Source of the DNA: CBDCWT01 sp965223305
Lineage (GTDB): Bacteria; Planctomycetota; Planctomycetia; Pirellulales; Pirellulaceae
Assembly: GCA_965223305.1 (NCBI GenBank)
Contig: CBDCWT010000016.1
Location: 62,001 to 126,000 of the forward strand
DNA: 64,000 bases
Direction: 5' to 3'
Shown: one piece after another, positions 18,812-28,274 of the stretch
Numbering within the stretch: position 1 is the first letter of the stretch
Layout of the letters: each line of letters begins with the position of its first letter
Position numbers and translations under genes: made by a program
The notes under the pieces: model-generated
Seen by the model: only the letters and a program-made list of their open reading frames with translations
The model's database searches: none
What the model was told of the DNA's origin: nothing

Positions 18812-19072
18812 ATGGCAAAACGATCGAAATTTCAACAGAAGGCAATTCGAGGTTTCTACGATAACCGCGAGGCAATCGCGGTCCAGCGCCTGCAGGAGCT
18901 CGTCACGGAACTTTTCTTGTCTGCTGGAAAACAGCGCCAGCGGCACTGGAAGCACGTGGCCACACACCTGGCTGCGCTGGGAGTCAAACAGGCTCAGATC
19001 GACCACTTGGTCAGTCAAGACGACCCCGAGCCGGTCGCCACGCTGATCAAGGACTTCATGAGCAAGCAGTAG
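18812..19072 (+). CDS. Small basic conserved-type protein, 86 residues
   Basis: Function unknown. The protein is mostly helical: a basic start (MAKRSKFQQKAIRGFYDNRE), a long amphipathic helix (AIAVQRLQELVTELFL), then a small helical bundle ending LIKDFMSKQ. No membrane segment, signal or metal motif is visible. Composition suggests a nucleic-acid or ribosome-associated role, but nothing proves it. I believe similar short proteins occur in other planctomycetes. Confidence 0.7.
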   Translation: MAKRSKFQQKAIRGFYDNREAIAVQRLQELVTELFLSAGKQRQRHWKHVATHLAALGVKQAQIDHLVSQDDPEPVATLIKDFMSKQ

Positions 19073-19086
19073 GTTTCGGTGAAAAC

Positions 19087-20355
19087 CTAGAGCCCCGATT
19101 TCCCTTCCAGCCCGGCTTTGGTACCCAGTGCTCCCCAGGCACCGTAAGGGCTGGCTTTCAGCCCCTGATTTTCCCCTTCGGGGAGGGAGAGGTCGCCGGT
19201 GTCGATCGTGTTGGAAACGAATCGGACGGAACCGTCCGCCATGGCCAAGTTAACTCCGCCGGGGTGGTAGCTGTCGGGAGGAAAGACTCCCCAACTCCAC
19301 TCACCCTTAGTGTTCGCACAACTCGGCGCGTTCGGCGGCAGGACCGTGGTGAAACCGGAAATCATGGGAAAGCCGGCGTGCATCGACCAACCCCTCCGCT
19401 GATGGGACGTAGGGTGTTGTCCCACGACGGTCCTGTTCGGGCCGGTTGTGGCGAGACAAGCCGCCGGGTTGCGGTCTAGCGATTGGACAATCGTATAGCA
19501 GCCGTGCAGATCGTGACAAGGAAGCGCACTATCGTCCAGTGGGCCGGATCCCCAGCCTTTAGCGATCGAGGTCTCACTCAAGAGTGCCGTGTTGCTGGCA
19601 CCGTCCTTGATCTCCTGGAGCCTGGTGCCGACCACATGGGAAAAAACGCCCCGGCGAGTTCTATCCGACACGGTGTCGCGTATCTGATCGCCGATGCAGG
19701 CGACGTAGTTGTTGCTAGCTACGAGATAAAACCGATCTGAGTGTGGGCCGCGCCGCCCGCCCCCGTCGGATGGGCAGAGTACGGTAGAAACGACCGTGCG
19801 ATACGGGTAGTAACCGATCCAGAGCGGATGGGCACCGCCCTTTCCCGTTGGGACGTTGGCAGAATTGCTGAGCGGCCCACCTTCCTCGATCTCGTCGAAC
19901 AAGGACGTTTGCTCGTAGTAAGGAAGCGTATGCGACATCCAACTCCTGCGGTTATAGGCACTCAGCCTCCAATGCCCCGACCCCCAAGGCCCGGACGGCT
20001 CCGTGGTGCCAACGCTCTCTGGGGGAAACTCACGATAGACGTCGTGATAGTTGTGAAGCGCCAGCGCCAACTGCTTGAGATTCGAGACACACTGCAGTCG
20101 CCTCGCCGCTTCGCGCGCCGCCTGGACGGCCGGCAGCAAGAGGCCCACGAGAATGCCGATGACCGCGACGACGACTAGCAATTCGACCACTGTAAACCCG
20201 TGAGCCGTGCGACGGCGGCTTGTTCGATCGTGGGTCGGCCGCCGTCCCACTCCAGACAGGAAGCAGCGACAAAAAAGTGTGTGCCGGGAGCGCGGGAGAC
20301 AGAGCCGCAGAGCGAGGCGGCAGGTTCGCTCGCGATGCCCCTCGGAGTTACTCAT
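19087..20355 (-). CDS. DUF1559 pseudopilin-like protein
   Basis: A 422-residue protein of the planctomycete DUF1559 family. The type IV prepilin-like segment GFTVVELLVVVAVIGILVG is followed by LLPAVQAAREAARR and SNLKQLALALHNYHD. The C-terminal segment FPPDSYHPGGVNLAMADGSV is typical of the family. About 50 basic residues precede the cleavage Gly, so the true start may lie inside. The ATG at 20355 directly abuts the stop codon of the upstream DUF1549 gene, so the two are probably one transcript. Role: surface or secretion-linked pseudopilin, not proven. Confidence 0.88.
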   Translation of the reverse strand: MSNSEGHRERTCRLALRLCLPRSRHTLFCRCFLSGVGRRPTHDRTSRRRTAHGFTVVELLVVVAVIGILVGLLLPAVQAAREAARRLQCVSNLKQLALALHNYHDVYREFPPESVGTTEPSGPWGSGHWRLSAYNRRSWMSHTLPYYEQTSLFDEIEEGGPLSNSANVPTGKGGAHPLWIGYYPYRTVVSTVLCPSDGGGRRGPHSDRFYLVASNNYVACIGDQIRDTVSDRTRRGVFSHVVGTRLQEIKDGASNTALLSETSIAKGWGSGPLDDSALPCHDLHGCYTIVQSLDRNPAACLATTGPNRTVVGQHPTSHQRRGWSMHAGFPMISGFTTVLPPNAPSCANTKGEWSWGVFPPDSYHPGGVNLAMADGSVRFVSNTIDTGDLSLPEGENQGLKASPYGAWGALGTKAGLEGKSGL

Positions 20356-22005
20356 CTAGTGATTCCATCCGAACTCAGTGCTGTTAACCAATACCCAAAA
20401 GAGATCTTCCATGTGACGGCTCCGTGTATCCCCGCGTGAGTTCTCCAACAACTCGACGAAGTGCTGGGATTCGCTAGCCGAAGGCCGGCGGGTCAGGACG
20501 GACAAATAAGCCAGCTCGACCGCACGCTGATCTGTGGGGGCCAGAGCACCGATGCGGGTGGCTGCGTTTCCCAACATATCGACTCCAGTCCGCTCCTTCA
20601 CGAGTTTGCCGTTCATCATCAACAGTCGTTGAGCGATCGTGCCAGCCCGCGACTCGAATTCATCCTCTCCAGTATCCCCATATCGTTTGATGAAATCGCT
20701 CTGCTCTTGATACCTCCGCAGCTGCAGCAGAATGTGGGAGGTCGCATCGATCGTCTTCGCTGACGCGGACTGGATCACTGCACCCGCGACTTGCTCCGGT
20801 CGCAGGCGGCTCAATGGAAAAACCGCCCAGTCGGCTTCGTGCTCTGGTGTGACGCTGAATTGGGCGCGGCTATCCAACCGAAATACGCGCGAGCCGGCGA
20901 TCACCCGTATCAGCCGGCGTAGATCGTAGTGGTGTGCAATCAGATCATCTGCGAGTACCTCCAACGCTGGCGGCAATCGGCTTGTGTCCAGCGGTATGTC
21001 ATCGACCGGCTTGACTAAGGGCCGGCCAAATAACAGCGCCCACACGCGATTCGCGATGGCGCGGGCGAATGGTCGGTTGTGATGGTGGGTGAGCCAAGCC
21101 GCCAGCTGTTGACGACGGGGCCCCTGCTGCTCGACCAGCTCAGCGAGAAACGGCGGAACAGGCTCGATCGTCTCTTCTTCGTCCTCTCCGAGGTATTGGT
21201 ATTGGTAGACCTGGTCATCGTCGATGATGCCGAACAGTGACGATTTGGCTTCGCTGTAGTAGGCGGCCAGCTGGTGGAAATCGCTCTGCAAACCGCCCCG
21301 CAACTTACCCTTCGGTCCCAGTTCAATGGTCCCCAGGTTGTCGTCGTGACATTGCAGGCAATCGATCCGCATTCCGAGGAATGCACGCGAAGTCCGCGCT
21401 GCTAGACGAATGGGATCGGGCCGCCCGTCATCGTTTTCGTCAAGCGTCACCGTGACGAAATTGACCGCCGGCGTATCTGTCCAGAGCCCGACGCCGCTGA
21501 CGATTTCCCGGACAATCTCGTCATAGGCGCGATTTTCGTAAAGCTGGTCACTGAGCCAGCTCACAAACCGCCGCCGGCGATAGATCAAGAACGGCCCGTC
21601 TTGGGTCCCCACAAACGCCCGCGCCAGCCGCTCGGCAACGTAGTCAGCATAGCGACGGTCCTCGAGAATCCGCGACAGCAACCACTCGAGACGATCGCCA
21701 ACCGGTAGCTGCTCCATCTCGCGGACTTCTTCGAGTGACGGGATGGTCCCCATCAACGCCAAGGTCATGCGACGAGCGACCAATAGGTCATCCGCCGCAT
21801 GCGCAGCCCGTATGCCGGCCGTCGACCAACGCTCGCTGAAAGCCTGGTTCAACCGATCGACGGCCGTTCGGTACCGTGGATCATCGTACCGTTGGGGGTC
21901 GAAGCTGCGAGGCGGTTGGAGCACCTGTTCATCGAACAGACTGCTGGCCAGCCAGCAGAGGCCAACACCGCAAAGCGAAAGGAATAGCAGGTTTCGAGCC
22001 CACAT
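20356..22005 (-). CDS. DUF1549/DUF1553 family exported protein with one haem motif
   Basis: A 549-residue planctomycete-type protein. An N-terminal anchor or signal (LLFLSLCGVGLCWLASSLF) precedes the DUF1549 part (VDRLNQAFSERW, LARAFVGTQDG). Next comes a CxxCH haem site (CLQCHDD), then the DUF1553 part (RPFARAIANRVWALLFGRPLV, YLSVLTRRPSASE). Such proteins are usually paired with DUF1501 sulfatase-like proteins and linked to polysaccharide use. Here the partner is a DUF1559 protein placed directly after the stop. The frame is intact. Confidence 0.85.
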   Translation of the reverse strand: MWARNLLFLSLCGVGLCWLASSLFDEQVLQPPRSFDPQRYDDPRYRTAVDRLNQAFSERWSTAGIRAAHAADDLLVARRMTLALMGTIPSLEEVREMEQLPVGDRLEWLLSRILEDRRYADYVAERLARAFVGTQDGPFLIYRRRRFVSWLSDQLYENRAYDEIVREIVSGVGLWTDTPAVNFVTVTLDENDDGRPDPIRLAARTSRAFLGMRIDCLQCHDDNLGTIELGPKGKLRGGLQSDFHQLAAYYSEAKSSLFGIIDDDQVYQYQYLGEDEEETIEPVPPFLAELVEQQGPRRQQLAAWLTHHHNRPFARAIANRVWALLFGRPLVKPVDDIPLDTSRLPPALEVLADDLIAHHYDLRRLIRVIAGSRVFRLDSRAQFSVTPEHEADWAVFPLSRLRPEQVAGAVIQSASAKTIDATSHILLQLRRYQEQSDFIKRYGDTGEDEFESRAGTIAQRLLMMNGKLVKERTGVDMLGNAATRIGALAPTDQRAVELAYLSVLTRRPSASESQHFVELLENSRGDTRSRHMEDLFWVLVNSTEFGWNH

Positions 22006-22413
22006 GCGAATGCACCTTCAGCAAGCCTGGTTTTCGCTCGGCACCGCAGCTCCCATGTCCCCACCCCGCGTGAGCCCACCTAGGGTCTGCGGCCAGGTCC
22101 TGATCCGTAATCATACAAGCTGAAACCTCTCCAGCCGCAGCGGGGTACTTCCGGAGGGGGGCGCGGCCCACCCGAGCATACCCAAATAGCTGGGAAGGCG
22201 TTTCAAGAAATCGCCTAGAAGCAGTATAAAAGTCGTTCTATGCTGCGAAAAACCCCAGCTCGCGACTGTCGGTCGAAGGCCAGCCTTCATCGAATAGCCG
22301 CGCGCCCCGCCGTACAGTGCCGTCGGTTATCCGAGGGCCATCCTGACGGGTTTGCCACTTTACCGCACATGAGGTGAGTGCGCTTACTAACTTGAAGTTG
22401 TCGGACCTTGGTG
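22006..22413. other. Divergent intergenic region
   Basis: This 408-base gap between the DUF1549 gene and the plus-strand membrane gene holds no recognisable gene, RNA or repeat. Frames on both strands overlap each other and lack coding signs. Promoters for both flanking genes are expected here. Confidence 0.4.
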
Positions 22414-23802
22414 ATGTCACCATCTACACCCATTGATGAAGGTGGCCGGCCGATCACGGCGCCCGCCCAGGTCCACTCGCCCGCTTTGGCCGAGTCGGTC
22501 TGCGGGGAGAGCGCTCGGTCGGAGCGGAGCCGGCTCCTGCGGCTCTGGGTCGCGTGCAGTTCTGCGGTGGAGTGGTGTTTCGGGCTGGTTTGTCTCTTGA
22601 TCGGTTTGGCCGTGGCAGCATCGATACCGATCCTGCAGTTGGTCAGCCTGGGTTACTTGCTGGAGGTGAGCGGGCGGATCTCGCGGAGTGGCCGGATGCG
22701 GGACGGTTTTTTTGAAGTCCGCTCGGCCGCGCGTATCGGTAGCTTGATCTTGGGGACTTGGCTGATGTTGCTGCCGCTCCGTGTTGCCGCAGACATGCGG
22801 CATTCCGCTCAGCTGTTTGCGCCCGACAGCTGGATCGCCCGCGCGTGGCAAGTTGCGCTGCCACTGGTCAGTGCGGTAGTGATTCTGCATATCTTGCTGG
22901 CGTGGCATTGCGGCGGGCGGCTCCGCCATTTTGCGTGGCCGTTGCTGACGCCTTTCTTCTTTTTGGCTTGGTTGGCGCGGCATGTTGTGTCGTTTGCGGC
23001 GGGCAGCAAGTTGGTTCGCCCACTGCTCGCCAAGATTTCTCCCCTGTTGCTGCGCGACTTGACGACGGTTCCACCGGTCAACCAGTGGTTTCCGCCCGCG
23101 ATGCTGTGGCAGGCCGTCCAGGAACGCAGCGTCTACTCGCGCAGCCGCGATGCGGTATGGACGTTCGTCACCGAGATGCGCTTGCCTTACTACTTCTGGT
23201 TGGGGTTCCGCGGATTCGTCGGCGCGATCGTGTGGCTGCTCGTGCCGGTGCTGATGGTGATCGCCACGACTAAGCTGCCGCTGGAAAGTTCCTCTGCAGC
23301 TCAAGGGCTGGGCGCCGTGGTGGGAATTTTCGGTTCATTCTTGCTGGCCATCCTTGTTCTCTACCTGCCTTTTCTGCAGGCGCATTTCGCCGCAGAGAAC
23401 CGCTGGGGGGCTATGTTTGAACTGGGCCAAGTTCGTCGGTTCTTCGGCCGGGCACCGATCGCCTTTTGGTTTTCGCTGCTGATCACGCTGTTATTCGCCC
23501 TCCCGCTCTACCTATTGAAGATTGCGGTGATTCCACGAGAGGTGGTCTGGCTGCCGAGCCTAGTGTTCGTGCTCTTCATTTTCCCGGCCCGGTTTATCAC
23601 TGGATGGGCGGTTGGTCGAGCGCGGCACTACCACAGTTCGCGCCATTTTCTCTTCCGGTGGCTATCCCGGTTGGCTGCGGTTCCGGTCGTTGCGATCTAT
23701 GCCCTCGTCGTCTACTTCACACAGTACACTTCTTGGTACGGGTCCTTTAGTCTATTTGAGCAGCACGCATTTCTACTTCCCGTCCCATTCCTGAGCCTGT
23801 AG
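22414..23802 (+). CDS. Polytopic membrane protein of unknown function, 462 residues
   Basis: About eight hydrophobic segments are visible, including LVCLLIGLAVAASIPILQLV, LILGTWLMLLPLRV, WPLLTPFFFLAWLA, IVWLLVPVLMVIAT, GIFGSFLLAILVLYLPF and FWFSLLITLLFALPLYLLKI. The hydrophilic link between the first and second segments carries many Arg. ATG 22414 is chosen over the TTG and GTG just before it. No transporter motif is recognised. The arrangement (conserved Gly/Arg loop, paired helices) recalls DUF4013-like integral proteins, which is only a guess. Confidence 0.7.
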   Translation: MSPSTPIDEGGRPITAPAQVHSPALAESVCGESARSERSRLLRLWVACSSAVEWCFGLVCLLIGLAVAASIPILQLVSLGYLLEVSGRISRSGRMRDGFFEVRSAARIGSLILGTWLMLLPLRVAADMRHSAQLFAPDSWIARAWQVALPLVSAVVILHILLAWHCGGRLRHFAWPLLTPFFFLAWLARHVVSFAAGSKLVRPLLAKISPLLLRDLTTVPPVNQWFPPAMLWQAVQERSVYSRSRDAVWTFVTEMRLPYYFWLGFRGFVGAIVWLLVPVLMVIATTKLPLESSSAAQGLGAVVGIFGSFLLAILVLYLPFLQAHFAAENRWGAMFELGQVRRFFGRAPIAFWFSLLITLLFALPLYLLKIAVIPREVVWLPSLVFVLFIFPARFITGWAVGRARHYHSSRHFLFRWLSRLAAVPVVAIYALVVYFTQYTSWYGSFSLFEQHAFLLPVPFLSL

Positions 23803-24200
23803 CCTGGCTGCTATGGAAGTGCCGGATCGGATGCCGGATACTGAAGGGCACGGGCTGATCAGCGTTAACGCGCCAATCCGCCTGGCTCTGAATCGGAACC
23901 CGAAGCGTCAGTTTTGATGTGCGATTTTCGCCTTTCCGCAGGGACGAAATGTCGAATTCTCCGGGAATTTTGTAACCCGAAGCGTCAGCGAGGGAGAGTT
24001 GATGTACCATCGCAAGTTACTCCCTCGCTTACGCTTCGGGTTCCGATTGAGCCAAACGGGCAACATCAAAAAGCGTCAGCGAAGGGGGAGTTGGTGTACC
24101 AACGCAAATAATTCCCTCGCTAACGCTCCGGGTTACGAAAAACGCAGCGAATTCGAGAGCTTGTTAACGACGCACACTTAGTCTTGAGGCTTGAACAAAA
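23803..24200. repeat. Intergenic stretch with two AACCCGAAGCGTCAGCGAGGG palindromes
   Basis: A full palindrome lies at about 23971-24044: AACCCGAAGCGTCAGCGAGG pairs with CCTCGCTTACGCTTCGGGTT around a loop with GATGTACCATCGCAAG. A diverged copy follows at about 24071-24138. No gene is seen. Confidence 0.8.
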
Positions 24201-25493
24201 ATGCCGCCGCGAAATCTGGCCGTGATTCTGTTGACCGTGATTCTTTCCGTTTGGTGCTACAGCAAAGCGGATCACGGCGGGTACGCGTCGGCAGTCGCGG
24301 ACGCCATGCAGAAGGTGCGCCTCTACTACGTCGAAGACATCGATTCCCGGCAGCTGTTCGAGAACGCGATGAAGGGAATGGTCGAAGGCTCGCTCGACCA
24401 GTACTCGTCGTATATCGACCCGGAGTCATTCCGCGAGATGGAGGAGAGTCTCGACCAGGAGTTCGGTGGCGTTGGCATCGAGATCGAGAAGAAGGAAGCC
24501 AGTCAGCTGCTCGTGCTGAGTCCGCTGGTTGGCTCGCCAGCCTACCGGGAAGGGCTACGAGCCGGCGACACCATTCTGGAAATCGACGGCGAAGAGACTC
24601 TCAACCTCTCCAGCGACGAGTGTGTGGAACGCATGCGTGGCGAGCCTGGTTCGCCGGTCGTTCTCACGTTACTGCATGCCGGAGACACGGATCCCCAGCA
24701 TGTGACGATCATCCGGGAGGTGATTGTGGTCCAGTCAGTGCTCGGAGATACCCGGCACCCGGACGGCTCGTGGGACTTTCATTTGGCCGAGGACACTCGT
24801 GTAGGCTATCTCCGCGTGGTGACGTTCGGCAAGCACACTGTGGAGGAGCTTGAGGAGGTGCTGCGCGAAAACGCCGACTTCAAGGCACTGCTGATCGACT
24901 TGCGCTCCAACGCCGGTGGCCTGCTGAACGCCGCAGTCGGGACTTGCGATCTGTTCGTGGAAGACGGGCGAATCGTGAGCACCAAAGGTCGTGATCCGTC
25001 CATCGACCGCACCTACAACGCGACGGCGGAAGTGGCTGTGCCCGCGCAGATACCGGTCGCGGTGTTGGTCAACCGCTTCTCGGCGAGCGCCAGCGAGATT
25101 GTGGCGGCGTGTTTGCAGGACTACGGCCGAGCTGTGATTGTGGGCGAACGAAGTTGGGGCAAGGGAACGGTCCAGAACGTCTTAGAGATGGAGGGCGGGC
25201 GGAGTGCGTTGCGTTTGACAACGGCTACCTACTGGCGACCCAGCGGCGAGAACATCCACCGGCTCAAGAATGTCGACGAGGACGCGGATTGGGGTGTGCG
25301 TCCCGATCCCGGTTTCGAGGTCGTCGTCGACGAAGAGGAGGCAAACGAGGTCTTCGACGAGCGCCGGCGCCGGGACATCCACCGTGACGCCGCCTCCGTC
25401 CAACCGGGCGACGAGTCCGGGGATCCGGCCGAGGACCGGCAACTGAAACGCGGACTCGAGTATCTGCAACGGCAACTAGCCGCGGCGGAATAG
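24201..25493 (+). CDS. S41-family C-terminal processing protease
   Basis: A 430-residue exported serine protease. N-terminal signal anchor LAVILLTVILSVW, then a tail-binding cap, PDZ domain (GVGIEIEKKEASQLLV, GLRAGDTILEIDGE) and S41 protease core. The catalytic Ser is in NRFSASASEIVAACLQDYGR and the Lys in GERSWGKGTVQN. Substrates are C-termini of periplasmic or envelope proteins. ATG 24201 has GAGG about 12 bases upstream. The charged acidic/basic tail is longer than in short CtpA forms. The gene stands alone, convergent with folC. Confidence 0.9.
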   Translation: MPPRNLAVILLTVILSVWCYSKADHGGYASAVADAMQKVRLYYVEDIDSRQLFENAMKGMVEGSLDQYSSYIDPESFREMEESLDQEFGGVGIEIEKKEASQLLVLSPLVGSPAYREGLRAGDTILEIDGEETLNLSSDECVERMRGEPGSPVVLTLLHAGDTDPQHVTIIREVIVVQSVLGDTRHPDGSWDFHLAEDTRVGYLRVVTFGKHTVEELEEVLRENADFKALLIDLRSNAGGLLNAAVGTCDLFVEDGRIVSTKGRDPSIDRTYNATAEVAVPAQIPVAVLVNRFSASASEIVAACLQDYGRAVIVGERSWGKGTVQNVLEMEGGRSALRLTTATYWRPSGENIHRLKNVDEDADWGVRPDPGFEVVVDEEEANEVFDERRRRDIHRDAASVQPGDESGDPAEDRQLKRGLEYLQRQLAAAE

Positions 25494-25501
25494 AGAAATC
25501 G

Positions 25502-26905
25502 TCACTCACTGTGATCACGCAGCGCCAGCTCGCGCAGCTCGGCGGCCAGGAAGAACGACCCTGCAACGCAGATTAGGTCGTCGGTCTGCGCGATCGCCCG
25601 GGACCAGTTCCAGGCAGCTATGGGCTCTGAAAAAACGTGGATCTTCGGGCTAGAGCTGCCCCGCCCAGGCAGCTGCCGGGCCTGCCCGGCCAGCTCTTCA
25701 GGATCGACCCCGCGAGGGTTGTTTCGATAGCGAGTAATAGCGACTTCGTCGAACGCCGGCAGCAGCAGCCGGAGCATCCCTGAGGCGTCTTTATCCCGAG
25801 TGGTGGCAAAAACAAGGAACCTCCGCTGAGGCTGACGAATCTCAGCCAAGACTTCGACGAGCGCTTGGGCCGAGGCGACGTTGTGAGCCGTATCGACGAC
25901 GACACAGGGTTCGCGGGAAATCAGCTCTACACGAGCGGGAAGACGGACTTGACTCAGACCGCGGCGGATTGCCGACTCGGGAACGACGTGCCCGGCTGCT
26001 ACCAGCCGGTGAACGGCCGCCACGGCCACCGCCGCATTGGCGACTTGGTGTTCCCCGAGCAGCTCGAGTGAGAGCTGGTCGTAGCACCGGTCACCTTGTT
26101 CACCACCTTCGCGATAGTCGAAGCAGGACAACGGTTGATCTGGAGCCTGGAGATTGGCGCCCGCGTACGAGTAGCCGAAATCGGTGCCGAGCTCGAGCAG
26201 GCGGCAGCCTCGATCCTGGGCGGTTTGCTGGATGACTGCCCGCGGCTCCGCTTGTTGCACGCCAGACACGACTGGGACGCCTGGCTTGATGATGCCGGCT
26301 TTCTCTGCGGCAATGTCGGTCAGCGTCTTGCCGAGCTGGCGAGTGTGGTCGAAACTGATGCTCGTGATCACCGCCACCAGCGGTTGGCAGACGTTCGTGG
26401 AATCGAGCCTTCCTCCCAGGCCGACCTCGAAAACAGCGAAGTCAACCGCTCTTCGCACGAAGTGGAGCATCGCTAGGGCAGTGGTGATCTCAAAAAAAGT
26501 AGGCCCGTGAGCGGCGTTTTCGACGGCATCCAGAGCGGCCACCGCTGGTTGCACAGCCGCCACCAGACTGCTCAACTCGCCTTCGTCGCAACGGACTCCG
26601 TCGACCACAAATCGCTCCTCCAGATGGCACAAATGGGGAGACGTATAGAGTCCGACGCGAAACCCCGCTGCCTGCAAGATGGCGCTGACCAGCGTGGCCG
26701 TCGACCCTTTGCCCTTCGTGCCGGCTAGGTGGATCACGCGTAGCTGCCGATGCGGGTTGTCCAGGAGTGCCAACAGATCGTGCATCCGCTGCAGATTCAG
26801 ACCCTTCGATCGGTTGGGCACGGCCGTTTGTTCGTAGTTGATACGACCGTACAGGAAGGAGATCGCCTCTTGGTAGGTGGCGTCCGGCGGTGCAGGTTCG
26901 GTCAT
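25502..26905 (-). CDS. folC: Folylpolyglutamate synthase/dihydrofolate synthase
   Basis: A 467-residue cytoplasmic Mur-ligase-family enzyme that adds Glu to folates and, in many bacteria, to dihydropteroate. The ATP-binding loop is AGTKGKGSTATLV. Further family signatures are YTSPHL, EVGLGGRLDSTNV (metal and folate binding), SFDHTRQLGKTLTDIAAEKAGI, and DTAHN in the C-terminal domain. ATG 26905 (MTEPAPPDATYQEAISFLYGR) is the start. The long upstream open frame to 27343 is not coding. It ends eight bases from the convergent protease stop. Confidence 0.93.
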   Translation of the reverse strand: MTEPAPPDATYQEAISFLYGRINYEQTAVPNRSKGLNLQRMHDLLALLDNPHRQLRVIHLAGTKGKGSTATLVSAILQAAGFRVGLYTSPHLCHLEERFVVDGVRCDEGELSSLVAAVQPAVAALDAVENAAHGPTFFEITTALAMLHFVRRAVDFAVFEVGLGGRLDSTNVCQPLVAVITSISFDHTRQLGKTLTDIAAEKAGIIKPGVPVVSGVQQAEPRAVIQQTAQDRGCRLLELGTDFGYSYAGANLQAPDQPLSCFDYREGGEQGDRCYDQLSLELLGEHQVANAAVAVAAVHRLVAAGHVVPESAIRRGLSQVRLPARVELISREPCVVVDTAHNVASAQALVEVLAEIRQPQRRFLVFATTRDKDASGMLRLLLPAFDEVAITRYRNNPRGVDPEELAGQARQLPGRGSSSPKIHVFSEPIAAWNWSRAIAQTDDLICVAGSFFLAAELRELALRDHSE

Positions 26906-27210
26906 GGCGCCTCTCAAATAGTCGAAGCGGGCCCAATCCAGGAAACGGGCAAGTCTAGCGATTGCCCTTGAAAATGGCAGGCACCTGACCTTCAAATTAT
27001 TACAGTTGCGCACTTTACGGTAGGTCAGGCCACAATCTTGCGACGGCGAAATGGCTGACCTATAGTGGAGGGCCTGATCGGTTCCCATCGCAGTAGGTCT
27101 GGGTGCGGCATTTTCCCGCCGCGACTGAACTTTCATCGGTGAATGTTCGTAACGGTAGGAGTTCCCTCCCCCAGGTAGCTGCTCGAGCGATGTTGTTCGG
27201 GAGAATCTAG
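26906..27210. other. Divergent promoter region of folC and the ABC operon
   Basis: No gene is seen. An inverted repeat with arms TAGGTCAG and CTGACCTA lies at 27021-27062 and could be an operator or a leader hairpin for the plus-strand ABC gene. Confidence 0.4.
27021..27062. promoter_or_regulatory. Inverted repeat upstream of the ABC gene
   Basis: Perfect 8-base arms TAGGTCAG...CTGACCTA are separated by about 26 bases, roughly 150 bases before the ABC ATPase start. The symmetry is clear, but binding by a regulator is only a possibility. Confidence 0.25.
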
Positions 27211-28143
27211 ATGTCGGAATCAGTGACTGCGGCCGAACCCTCAACTCCCCCGACGGAGGTTGCCCCGTCCGAGGTGGTCGTCGAGACGCGAAACCTCTCC
27301 AAGATCTACCGTGATTTTTGGGGACGGCAAAAGGTTCGGGCACTCAAGGCATTGGACTTGGAAGTCCGCCGCGGCGAGATCTTCGGCCTGCTGGGACCCA
27401 ACGGTTCCGGTAAGTCGACCACCATTAAATTGCTATTGGGGCTCCTCTTTCCAACCAGCGGACAAGCACTGGTTTTTGACAAGGACGCCAGCGACGTCTC
27501 CAAGAACGAGCGGATTGGCTACCTTCCGGAAGAGTCCTATTTGTACAAGTTTCTCAACGCTGTCGAGACGCTCGACTTCTACGGCCGGTTGTTCGATATG
27601 CCTGCCGACGTCCGCACTCAGCGCGTCAACGAGCTGATCTCGATGGTCGGTCTGGATTGGGCCAAACGGCGGCAGCTCAAAGAATACTCCAAGGGCATGA
27701 CTCGTCGCATCGGCTTGGCTCAAGCGTTAATCAATGATCCCGAGCTGATTTTGCTCGACGAACCCACGACCGGGCTAGACCCGATCGGTACTCGTGAAAT
27801 GAAGGACTTGATTCTACGACTGCGGCAAGAGGGAAAGACGGTATTGATGTGCAGCCACCTGTTGGCGGACGTTCAGGATGTTTGCGATCGGATCGCAATT
27901 CTGCATCAGGGTGAACTGAAGGAATTGGGTCGCGTCGACAGCTTGCTGACTGTTCAAGACGTGACCCAGATCCAGGCTGGTGGCCTCAGCAAAGAGGCGG
28001 AAGCGGAGATCCGTTCGCTGATCGAGCGGCATGGCGGCAGCGTCATCTCGATGGAGAATCCAACGTCCACTCTGGAAGAGTTGTTTCTTAATATCGTACG
28101 GGACAGCGAGGCCAGACCCGGCCGGCGTGCTCAGGAGAAATAG
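27211..28143 (+). CDS. ABC transporter ATP-binding protein
   Basis: A 310-residue ATPase of the multidrug/ABC-2 type. Walker A GLLGPNGSGKSTTIKLL, signature YSKGMTRRIGLAQAL, Walker B LILLDEPTTGLD and the switch His in LMCSHLL are all complete. A 25-residue Pro/Glu-rich leader precedes the domain. The C-terminal extension (about residues 240-310) may couple to the permease. GGGAGA precedes the ATG. It is followed by the permease gene at 28275 and the anchored protein at 30098, forming a three-gene unit. Confidence 0.9.
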   Translation: MSESVTAAEPSTPPTEVAPSEVVVETRNLSKIYRDFWGRQKVRALKALDLEVRRGEIFGLLGPNGSGKSTTIKLLLGLLFPTSGQALVFDKDASDVSKNERIGYLPEESYLYKFLNAVETLDFYGRLFDMPADVRTQRVNELISMVGLDWAKRRQLKEYSKGMTRRIGLAQALINDPELILLDEPTTGLDPIGTREMKDLILRLRQEGKTVLMCSHLLADVQDVCDRIAILHQGELKELGRVDSLLTVQDVTQIQAGGLSKEAEAEIRSLIERHGGSVISMENPTSTLEELFLNIVRDSEARPGRRAQEK

Positions 28144-28274
28144 TGGAGCCGGATCACGGCCGGCGGACCAACACGTCGACGCCGTCTTCCGTAGTCGCTG
28201 CAACGGAACGCGAAACAATCTTTCCACCGCGCGGTCGTTTGATTTTGGCGATTTGGCGAATCAGTTAGCAGACC

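Noticed and set aside
22417..23304. A 295-residue minus-strand frame
   Set aside because: Antisense to the 462-residue membrane gene, with low-complexity Gln/Arg content and no domain.
25502..27343. Long folC frame starting at 27343
   Set aside because: The first 146 residues have no folC similarity, and the ATG at 26905 starts the conserved domain.
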